Part shown: positions 7,114 through 13,050 of the stretch, one piece after another
Numbering within the stretch: position 1 is the stretch's first letter
Layout of the letters: the number at the start of each line of letters is the position of its first letter
NCBI GenBank assembly: GCA_051881415.1
Contig: JBJEPV010000179.1
Location: 1 to 29,035 of the forward strand
DNA from: Fimenecus sp051881415
GTDB taxonomy: Bacteria > Bacillota > Clostridia > Oscillospirales > Acutalibacteraceae
Length of the DNA: 29,035 nt
Direction: 5' to 3'
Notes under the pieces: generated by a model
Database searches by the model: none
What the model was told of the DNA's origin: nothing
Seen by the model: the letters and a program-made list of their open reading frames with translations, nothing else
Translations under genes and position numbers: made by a program

Positions 7114-7142
7114 ATTATAATATAAAGGCTACGGCTTGTCAA
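7114..7142 (-). promoter_or_regulatory. Promoter of the tRNA-Met/tRNA-Glu operon
   Basis: Consensus sigma-A promoter on the minus strand: TTGACA (7137-7142), 17-base spacer, TATAAT (7114-7119). A G+C hairpin (GCCGCC/GGCGGC, 7090-7107) lies between it and tRNA-Met. Confidence 0.9.
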
Positions 7143-7361
7143 TAGTTTTTTCGGGATTTTTTCGTTGCCGTGTGGGAAACACCGTGTGCAAATTCTTTTT
7201 TGTTATTCCGTGCGAAACAAAGTATCTTTTTGCTGAAATTTATTTGTTCTATTGATTTCTTTCGTTGCGCTACGGCAAAAATGATTGCTTGTATTAGTTT
7301 CTTGATGCGTAATGTCAAAACCCTATCAATTTATTTTTCATTTCGGGAAATATATAATATA

Positions 7362-7390
7362 TTGACAAAAATATCCGTGTATGCTATATT
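7362..7390 (+). promoter_or_regulatory. Promoter of the A+T-rich two-gene unit
   Basis: TTGACA (7362-7367), 17-base spacer, TATATT (7385-7390). It gives a long leader of about 160 bases before the gene at 7560. Between 7143 and 7361 I see no gene or clear signal. Confidence 0.75.
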
Positions 7391-7450
7391 GAATTTAGAT
7401 AACATGTTGCAAAAAAACACATTGGAATTTATGGAAAGAAGGAGAATCCA

Positions 7451-7468
7451 ATGGTTAATTCACATTAG
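7451..7468 (+). other. Possible five-codon leader ORF (MVNSH)
   Basis: An ATG at 7451 follows a good ribosome site (AAGGAG, about 7439-7444) and is closed after five codons by TAG. It lies in the leader of the gene at 7560. It could be a translated leader peptide, a decayed gene start or chance; there is no further support. Confidence 0.25.
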
Positions 7469-7559
7469 GAATAATGCAAAAATCTCATTTACGAACACAT
7501 ATGTATAATAAAGGTGATTGAATAAAACGCCTCTGTGTCTTTAATAGGAGTGAAACGAT

Positions 7560-8357
7560 ATGAAAAAAATTATCTCAACCTTATTGTGTTTATCTTTGTT
7601 GCTTTACTCTTCGCTTTTTGCAAGCGCCTCATCTATCGAACAGATGAGCGAAACCGTAATATCAAAACACCAAGTTTCGGATTTAAAGGAGCAGTTCGAT
7701 ATATCCACGCAGCAAGGAAAGTATGACTATGTTTACGCTGTCTTTGACCAAATTGACGCAAATCATGTTTTTTCAGAAATGATAAATGATGCAATGGTTG
7801 ACAAACTAATCCAAGCAGAAACATTTGGTTATATCAACAGTAATAAAACTGATTCAAAACTGCAAACATACGGAATAGGTTCGACGGAACGAACATATGA
7901 TAATATGAATTTAGGAATTGTATGGGCAAACAATGGGAGCGAATACACCTTACTTGGCGGTTGCGAGTGGACAAAGTTGCCGATTATGCGAATGAACGAT
8001 GTCATCTCAATTGATCTTGGCGGAGGCTCTATTGTCAACAACTCGCAAGCTTGTACACTTCAATATAAAAAAGACGGAATACTTTATAATGATGAATATT
8101 CCAATGCGGACGAAAATTATTGCGGTACCGGTACAGCTTGTGTATTTAAAATCAATCTCCCCAATAATGCGGACAGTATGAGTTTCCTGATCAGTTATAG
8201 TATTATTAACAGTTTTCCCGAACGCTCGATTACACTGCAATATTTTCACCAATTTCTGCCGTGTAATATCAGCATTAGTGCATCTATGTATGTAGGCATT
8301 TCCGTTTCGCCATCCAGCTTGATAACAGAGTATAATTTACAGTGCGGTATTGCATAG
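7560..8357 (+). CDS. Secreted protein of unknown function
   Basis: A 265-residue protein with a clear signal peptide (MKKIISTLLCLSLLLYSSLF, likely cleavage after ASA near residue 23). I recognise no family. The mature part opens with a polar, probably helical stretch (about 25-90), and then becomes rich in beta-type sequence with glycine, serine and asparagine. It carries several cysteines (LGGCEW, QACTLQY, NYCGTGTACVF, LPCNIS, LQCGIA) that could form disulfides outside the cell. The start follows TAGGAG by about 9 bases. Base composition is A+T-rich compared with the core genes, which suggests recent transfer. It is followed 17 bases later by a small membrane-protein gene with its own strong ribosome site, so both are probably on one transcript from the promoter at 7362-7390. 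Confidence 0.8.
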   Translation: MKKIISTLLCLSLLLYSSLFASASSIEQMSETVISKHQVSDLKEQFDISTQQGKYDYVYAVFDQIDANHVFSEMINDAMVDKLIQAETFGYINSNKTDSKLQTYGIGSTERTYDNMNLGIVWANNGSEYTLLGGCEWTKLPIMRMNDVISIDLGGGSIVNNSQACTLQYKKDGILYNDEYSNADENYCGTGTACVFKINLPNNADSMSFLISYSIINSFPERSITLQYFHQFLPCNISISASMYVGISVSPSSLITEYNLQCGIA

Positions 8358-8374
8358 GAAGGAGTATATAAACT

Positions 8375-8548
8375 ATGTTAGAACTTTTCATACCTTCTGG
8401 TTTAGGGGTGCTGTTTCTCATAACCTTTTTCATTACAATAAACAGTATGATTTGTAAGAAAAGCAAAAAAGTACAGGTTTTGACCGCAACTATTTCTACG
8501 CTGTTATTTGCAATATTGGTTTTCTATGTGGTCGCCTATTCTTCCTGA
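8375..8548 (+). CDS. Small two-helix membrane protein, 57 residues
   Basis: The reading frame starts with ATG at 8375, behind an excellent ribosome site (GGAAGGAG, 8357-8364), and ends with TGA at 8546-8548. The product has two hydrophobic segments: residues about 5-22 (FIPSGLGVLFLITFFITI) and 37-54 (ALIFVV-rich), joined by a basic loop CKKSKKVQ. It would be a hairpin in the membrane with the basic loop on the cytoplasmic side. It follows the secreted-protein gene by 17 bases and precedes a shared terminator. The function is unknown; a partner for the secreted protein or a short holin- or toxin-like peptide are possibilities only. Confidence 0.7.
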   Translation: MLELFIPSGLGVLFLITFFITINSMICKKSKKVQVLTATISTLLFAILVFYVVAYSS

Positions 8549-8580
8549 TTTTGGATAAATACAAAAAAACAAGTCACAAC

Positions 8581-8613
8581 AAAAGGAGCGGTTTTCAAAT
8601 AACCGCTCCTTTT
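8581..8613. terminator. Bidirectional terminator between convergent genes
   Basis: AAAAGGAGCGGTT (8581-8593), a 7-base loop, AACCGCTCCTTTT (8601-8613). A runs on one side and T runs on the other make it work for both the + unit ending at 8548 and the - operon ending at 8613. Confidence 0.88.
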
Positions 8614-9041
8614 CATTTTGCTATCGCTTTACCCTGCATTTTGCTTTTCAACGCCGTAAATGCCGTTTCTGCGTTCTCGATTTCCATCACGGCGCTTTCC
8701 ATGGGACAAAGCCCGTCGCCCGCGCGGTTTTGAATACGGGGCGCAAGGTGAGAATAAGTATACGCAATCCCTGCATTTTTGAGTACCGCTTCGGCAGGCT
8801 CGCTTAACACTGCGGCATACGCGGCGGATATTCCCGCCTTTTCCATTAAAAATGCCGCCGCTTTGCCCACAACCTTGTCCGCCGCAACCGCGCCTTTTAA
8901 AGTTTCGCCGCTTTCAATCCATTGCAGAAACGGTTTTATTCCGCGGTCAGCGGTTTTCAAAATTTTGTCACCCTGTTTCACAACACAGGTGAGATTTTCA
9001 TTTTCTAAAATTGCTTTACAGCTTTCCAAATCGGGGTGCAT
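8613..9041 (-). CDS. DUF1893 family protein (TM1506-like)
   Basis: A 142-residue cytoplasmic protein resembling the DUF1893 family, whose structural example is Thermotoga TM1506, a deaminase-like fold without proven activity. Features include LTCVVKQGDKILKTADRGIKPFLQWIE and the segment DKVVGKAAAFLMEKAGISAAYAAVLSEPAEAVLKNAGI, followed by a cysteine in DGLCPMESAV. The start at 9041 lies 26 bases inside the end of the ECF transporter gene and is preceded by GAGGT. It is the last gene of a four-gene operon ending at the terminator 8581-8613. The link with an ECF S component suggests a role with a small molecule taken up by that transporter; this is inference. Confidence 0.85.
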   Translation of the reverse strand: MHPDLESCKAILENENLTCVVKQGDKILKTADRGIKPFLQWIESGETLKGAVAADKVVGKAAAFLMEKAGISAAYAAVLSEPAEAVLKNAGIAYTYSHLAPRIQNRAGDGLCPMESAVMEIENAETAFTALKSKMQGKAIAK

Positions 9042-9594
9042 ATGTAATTAACCTCGCTTTTTTAAGAGCGGCAACCAAAATCGGTATAACTACCGCTTGT
9101 AATATAATCCCCGGCACACCGGTTGTAATGGCAGTCCAAACCGCCGCAGAAGCGGTCACCATACCTTGTATTTCCAAATGTAAAACGCGCAATGCAAAGA
9201 ACGCGGTAACGAAATACACCGCGCGACCGCAAATCCATGTAAGCGGCAAAGTAAGGAAAACGGGCAAACGGCATTTGTGCACAAAAACCGATGTGAAAAA
9301 GCCGTATGCGCCCAACTCAAATATCATAAAGATAAGCCGCGGGAATGCGGGCATACCGCTGACAAAAAAGCTCAAAATCGGGGACATCGCTCCGCATATG
9401 AGCGCCGCCGCGGGATTTAACAGGTAGCCGCCCAAAATTACGGGCAGGTGCATTGGCAAAAACGCGTTGCCCAACGGCTTGCCGCCGATAAAATGAAAAA
9501 CCTGCGGCAACACCACCGACAGCGCGCACACAAGAGCCGCCGTGGCGATGGTGCGTGCAGGGAACGCAATTTTATTGGATTTCGCTTGTTCCAT
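9016..9594 (-). CDS. ECF transporter S component, substrate unknown
   Basis: A 192-residue integral membrane protein with about six hydrophobic segments. The N terminus has a helix with the ARTIATAALVCALSVVLP pattern typical of S components, where small residues contact the EcfT subunit. Then comes GNAFLPMHLPVILGGYLLNPAAALICGAMSPILSFFVSGMP, a layout common among energy-coupling factor S components for vitamins and similar compounds. The ATPases and EcfT are not in the window and would be the shared set encoded elsewhere. It starts two bases after the aldo/keto reductase stop and overlaps the DUF1893 gene by 26 bases. I cannot assign the substrate. Confidence 0.85.
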   Translation of the reverse strand: MEQAKSNKIAFPARTIATAALVCALSVVLPQVFHFIGGKPLGNAFLPMHLPVILGGYLLNPAAALICGAMSPILSFFVSGMPAFPRLIFMIFELGAYGFFTSVFVHKCRLPVFLTLPLTWICGRAVYFVTAFFALRVLHLEIQGMVTASAAVWTAITTGVPGIILQAVVIPILVAALKKARLITYAPRFGKL

Positions 9595-9596
9595 AC

Positions 9597-10715
9597 TTAT
9601 TCTCCCTTAAAAAAGGCGTCTGCCTCTTTCAGCTTTTCACGAATGGGCAGTTGTTGCGGGCATTTTTCCTCGCATTTGCCGCAACCCACGCATTTTTGCG
9701 CGTCACCCTTAATTTTTTTATAGGCTTTTTTCGCTCCGCCCTCATCCTGTGCACTCTTGTTGTACTGCGCAAAGATTTCGGGGATTTCCACGCCCTTCGG
9801 GCAGGGTACGCAGTATTCGCAATGGGTGCAGGAAATGCGTGCCGAGGTTTCAAATACGGTTTTCGCGTTGGGATAGCACGCTTTTTGCTCGTCTGTTAGT
9901 TTTCCTACGCGGCTCTCGTCGGCATATTGCAGATTTTGCTTCACCTGCTCTGCATTACTCATACCGCTTAACAAAAGGCTGACTTCGGGGCGGTCCCAAA
10001 TGAAATCGAGCGACGCCTGCACGGGCGAAACGCCTTGCGGCAGAGCATCCTTCACATTTTGCGGGGGATTGGCAAGCTTACCGCCCAAGAGTGGCTCCAT
10101 TACGATAACGCCCAAGCCTTTTTTCGCGGCGGCTTCCAAGCCCTTTGTGCCCGCCTGATGGTCTGTATCCACGAAGTTATATTGAATCTGGCAAAAGTCC
10201 CAACCGTCATAGCCGTTTAAAATTGTTTCAAACGCCTCGTAATTGTCGTGGAACGAAAAGCCGATATAGCGGATTTTCCCCGCCGCACGCGCCTTTTCCA
10301 TTTTGGAAAGCAAATCAAATTTTAAAGCGGAGTTTTTCCACGATTTTAAACACGCCGCGTGGAGTAAATACATATCAATATGGTCGGTTTGCAACCGCTT
10401 TAACTGCGTGTTGAGAATTTTGTCGAACTCAAAGCCGAATTTAAACCCGCCGAATGGAGATTTTGTGGCAAGCAAAACTTTATCACGGTAACCGTCCTGT
10501 AACGCTTTACCCACAAAGCCCTCGCTTTTGCCGTTGTGATAGAAAAACGCGGTATCTATGTAGTTGATGCCGTTGTCAATGCCGTCACGCACAATGCGTG
10601 TCGCCTCTTTTTCGTCAATGCTGTGGGTGAGGTTGTCGAGAGTGGGCAGACGCATACAGCCAAAGCCCAACGCCGAAACCTTTTCTCCCGTTTTTCCGAA
10701 ATCACGGTATTGCAT
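9597..10715 (-). CDS. Aldo/keto reductase with C-terminal iron-sulfur domain
   Basis: A 372-residue cytoplasmic oxidoreductase. The N-terminal barrel (1 to about 280) has the aldo/keto reductase catalytic set D54, Y59 (NYIDTAFFYHNGKSE), K85 (LLATKSP) and H119 (YLLHAAC). The C terminus adds two cysteine clusters: C296, C299, C302, C305 (CTHCEYCVPCPKGVEIP) and C342, C345, C348, C352 (CVGCGKCEEKCPQQLPI). The second is a standard 4Fe-4S ferredoxin motif. This architecture is common in anaerobic Clostridia, with NAD(P)H-linked or ferredoxin-linked reduction of an unknown carbonyl compound. It lies 16 bases downstream of tcdA and almost touches the ECF S component gene, so it is the second gene of the operon. 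Confidence 0.93.
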   Translation of the reverse strand: MQYRDFGKTGEKVSALGFGCMRLPTLDNLTHSIDEKEATRIVRDGIDNGINYIDTAFFYHNGKSEGFVGKALQDGYRDKVLLATKSPFGGFKFGFEFDKILNTQLKRLQTDHIDMYLLHAACLKSWKNSALKFDLLSKMEKARAAGKIRYIGFSFHDNYEAFETILNGYDGWDFCQIQYNFVDTDHQAGTKGLEAAAKKGLGVIVMEPLLGGKLANPPQNVKDALPQGVSPVQASLDFIWDRPEVSLLLSGMSNAEQVKQNLQYADESRVGKLTDEQKACYPNAKTVFETSARISCTHCEYCVPCPKGVEIPEIFAQYNKSAQDEGGAKKAYKKIKGDAQKCVGCGKCEEKCPQQLPIREKLKEADAFFKGE

Positions 10716-10731
10716 AAAATCACTCCTCTGT

Positions 10732-11442
10732 TTATTCTAAGCCCAATATATCCCGCACCACCGCGCCTGCGAGAATCATGCCGGCTGTGGGCGGGCAAAA
10801 CGCGGTACTGCCCGGCAGATGCCGTCCGTTCTCTTTCGGCGCGCCGCCGATGGGTGTTAAGGGAATTTCTTTGGAATAGACGACTTTTAATTTTTTGACG
10901 CCCCGTTTTTTGAGTTCGGTTCGCATCACGCGCGCCAGCGGGCAAACCGAGGTTTTGTAAATATCGGCGATTTCAAAGCACTCCGGGTGCAGTTTGTTGC
11001 CCGTACCCATAGAAGAAATCAACGGAACACCTGCCTTTTGGCAACGGACGGCAAGCTCGATTTTCCCCGCAACGGTATCAATCGCATCTACAACATAGGT
11101 ATACTTTGTAAAATCAAACACCCCTGCCGTTTCGGGTGTGAAAAAGACATTGTGCGTATGCACGGTGATGTCGGGGTTTATATCCAAAAGCCGCGTGCGC
11201 ATCACTTCGGTTTTTTCGCGCCCGACGGTTGACGCAAGCGCGATAATTTGGCGGTTGCGGTTGCTCTCGCTTACCGTGTCATTGTCAATCAAATCGAGCG
11301 TGCCGACACCGCTTCTGGCGAGCGCTTCGCACACATAGCCGCCCACGCCCCCGACGCCGAACACGGCAACGCGCGCGTTTTTTAAAGTTTTGAGCGCCTC
11401 GTCACCCAATAAAAGCGCCGTACGGGCAAAAAGTTCGTCCAT
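10732..11442 (-). CDS. tcdA: tRNA threonylcarbamoyladenosine dehydratase (ThiF/E1-like)
   Basis: A 236-residue cytoplasmic enzyme that uses ATP to convert t6A37 in tRNA to its cyclic form. The Rossmann ATP site is VAVFGVGGVGGYVCEALARSG (GVGGVG at 29-34), and the adenylation arginines are in ESNRNRQI (61-66). Later comes DAIDTVAGKIEL and SSMGTGNKLHPECFEIADIYKT, a signature of the TcdA/CsdL branch rather than MoeB or ThiF. The cysteine C-terminal to this block (KTSVCPLARVMR) fits family members. The start at 11442 follows GGAGGG by 7 bases. It is the first gene of the operon, behind a promoter at 11469-11497. Confidence 0.93.
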   Translation of the reverse strand: MDELFARTALLLGDEALKTLKNARVAVFGVGGVGGYVCEALARSGVGTLDLIDNDTVSESNRNRQIIALASTVGREKTEVMRTRLLDINPDITVHTHNVFFTPETAGVFDFTKYTYVVDAIDTVAGKIELAVRCQKAGVPLISSMGTGNKLHPECFEIADIYKTSVCPLARVMRTELKKRGVKKLKVVYSKEIPLTPIGGAPKENGRHLPGSTAFCPPTAGMILAGAVVRDILGLE

Positions 11443-11468
11443 AAAAGCCCTCCGTTCATACGAGGTAT

Positions 11469-11497
11469 ATTATACAAAATTACAAAGCCGTTTGCAA
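11469..11497 (-). promoter_or_regulatory. Promoter of the tcdA operon
   Basis: On the minus strand: TTGCAA (11492-11497), 17-base spacer, TATAAT (11469-11474), about 27 bases before the tcdA start codon. Confidence 0.72.
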
Positions 11498-11609
11498 TCC
11501 CCACGATAAAAACGCCGCGCAAATTTTTGTTAAATGTTTCACAAAACCGCTTGCATATTCTTGTGAAAAATCCATAAATAACACAGTGAAAACTTATTCA
11601 CTTTATCCC

Positions 11610-11638
11610 TTGTTTTTGGCGCTTTGCCGTGTTAAAAT
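11610..11638 (+). promoter_or_regulatory. Possible promoter of the GtrA-like gene
   Basis: TTGTTT (11610-11615), 17-base spacer, TAAAAT (11633-11638), about 35 bases before the start codon. Both boxes are imperfect. Confidence 0.5.
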
Positions 11639-11673
11639 TAGGATAAATTTTTACAGTTAAGGGAGAAATGCTC

Positions 11674-12246
11674 ATGGGTAAACTCAATAACATTGATAAG
11701 GCTGCCGAAGGGAAAGGCAGCGGCATCAACACGCTTTGGCAGTTCGTCAAATTCATCGTGGTCAGCCTCGGGGCGTGCATTGTGCAGTTTGGCTTGGTCA
11801 ACATCTTACCGCTGATTTTCCGCCCGCTGTATGACAGCCCCTGCGATTTCTTTGTATTCCACTACCCCGCAGAGGACGGCGGTTGGGGGTATTTCTGGGT
11901 ATTCGCCATTTCCAACATCACGGCGCAAATCGTCGCGTTCTTTATCAACAAAGAAAAGACCTTTAACTCCGGTGCCAACACAAAAGTTGTCTTGCCGATT
12001 TACATTGTGTTCACCGTGGCGCTGATTTGCTTCTCGCAATGGCTCAACCCCACCATTTACGGTTGGATTCTCAACGACATCGGTTGGTCGGACGCGGCGG
12101 CAAGAAACATTGCCACTGCGGTATGCTCGGCATTGCAGTTCTTCCTGTATTTCCCGGTGGATAAGATTTTGTTCCACAAAAAGAAAGAGGACAAAGCCGA
12201 AGAGAAAGCCACAGAAAACGAAGAAACCCCCGCAGAAGCAAAGTAA
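11674..12246 (+). CDS. GtrA-like membrane protein
   Basis: A 190-residue protein with four membrane segments: about 14-42 (QFVKFIVVSLGACIVQFGLVN), 66-84 (FWVFAISNITAQIVAFF), 97-117 (VVLPIYIVFTVALICF) and 140-160 (ATAVCSALQFFLYFPVD). The blocks QFVKF near the start and FFINKEKTFNS after the second helix are hallmarks of the GtrA family, thought to help move lipid-linked sugars in cell-wall or teichoic-type glycosylation. The C terminus is a charged tail rich in E and K. The ATG at 11674 is preferred because GGGAG lies 8 bases upstream; an ATG at 11668 is too close. No glycosyltransferase gene adjoins it. It ends at a strong terminator. Confidence 0.75.
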   Translation: MGKLNNIDKAAEGKGSGINTLWQFVKFIVVSLGACIVQFGLVNILPLIFRPLYDSPCDFFVFHYPAEDGGWGYFWVFAISNITAQIVAFFINKEKTFNSGANTKVVLPIYIVFTVALICFSQWLNPTIYGWILNDIGWSDAAARNIATAVCSALQFFLYFPVDKILFHKKKEDKAEEKATENEETPAEAK

Positions 12247-12265
12247 TTTACAAGATGTAACAAAG

Positions 12266-12302
12266 CACCCCGTCTTGAAAAGAGACGGGGTGTTGTTTTG
12301 TT
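12266..12302 (+). terminator. Terminator of the GtrA-like gene
   Basis: CACCCCGTCT (12266-12275), a 7-base loop, AGACGGGGTG (12283-12292), then TTGTTTTGTT. Confidence 0.88.
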
Positions 12303-12557
12303 CGTTGGGGCTTGCGCCGCACGCTTTGTTTGCCGTTCTGCGCCTTTCGGAAAATCGCGTTTTCCGTGTGCTGTATTTTGCATTGGTTGAGATTCTTCAC
12401 TTCGTTCAGAATGAAAAATTGGGGGGGTGTGGGGGTGCTAACGGAACGGGCATTGACGTTCCCTACGCATAAAATACAATATGGGCGTGCATTGCGCGCC
12501 CGTTCGTAGGGGCGGACGACCCGGCCGCGGATTTTCCGCAATGTAAATTGGTTTAAC

Positions 12558-12629
12558 GGTAGGGCGGGGGCTTGCTCCCGCCGCGGGGTTCGATGTGAAT
12601 TGACGGCGGGAGCAAGCCCCCGCCCTACC
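12558..12629. repeat. Paired C module: perfect 26-bp inverted repeat
   Basis: The arms at 12558-12583 and 12604-12629 are perfect inverses, each itself partly palindromic (GGCGGG/CCCGCC type). They are separated by exactly 20 bases. The same arrangement, with a 20-base spacer matching at 16 of 20 positions, occurs at 26685-26754. Confidence 0.93.
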
Positions 12630-12814
12630 CTAAAAATGTATTTCGTGCGTGTAGGGAACGGTCTTGACCGTTCCGCAAAATTACAGCAAAATTCACGGGC
12701 GGGCGCGGAGACCCGCCCCTACAACGGGTCGTCGAGTTACGGCTGCGCCATTACCCCTTTGTCGCTACGCGACATTTCCCCTAACAGGGGAATCTCACCG
12801 ACCCCTACACACGC

Positions 12815-12908
12815 ATTGTCATTCTGAGCCGTTAGGCGAAGAATCTCGTTTCGCATATTTTTATTTTTTGCTATTGGCGATCCTTCGCTTCGCTCAGGAT
12901 GACAAATT
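12815..12908. repeat. B element, full length
   Basis: A long hairpin of about 94 bases: left arm TTGTCATTCTGAGCC plus GGCGAAGAATCTC, A/T-rich centre, right arm GATCCTTCGCTTCGC plus TCAGGATGACAA. Other full copies are at 2542-2634 and, inverted, at 26402-26493; partial copies are at 12375-12425 and 28959-28993. Confidence 0.88.
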
Positions 12909-13050
12909 GGGGCTCGATGTGAATTGACGGCGGGGGGCAAGCCCCCGCCCTACCGTACAAATTACCCCTACAACCCCCAATTTACCTTTCACAAAAACGG
13001 TGGGATGGTTCTCTGCTGTGGTAAAATGCAAGTAAATAGGCTATGACGGT

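Larger units (their letters stand above)
12375..12955. repeat. Intergenic hairpin-repeat cluster III, the largest
   Basis: Nearly 600 bases between the convergent GtrA-like and metallophosphoesterase genes are made of palindromic modules and carry no credible gene. In order: a half B element (about 12375-12425), an A variant (12440-12468, stem GGAACG/CGTTCC), D-type stems (12483-12502 and 12506-12530), a paired C module (12558-12629), an A module (12651-12676), a D module (12696-12722), an E module (about 12773-12793, TTCCCCT-AAC-AGGGGAA), a full B element (12815-12908) and a half C module (12928-12953). The C-A-D-E-B order also appears in cluster I. Bases 12956-13050 show nothing recognisable. 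Confidence 0.88.

Noticed and set aside
7170..7508. 112-codon frame upstream of the secreted-protein gene
   Set aside because: No ribosome site; it contains the promoter at 7362-7390 and has no protein-like features.
12248..12927. Several frames of 65-120 codons in cluster III
   Set aside because: They cross terminators and repeated palindromes with no ribosome sites.
12375..12955. Possible CRISPR array
   Set aside because: The repeats are palindromic modules of several kinds with conserved spacers, not one direct repeat with unique spacers, and no cas gene is present.
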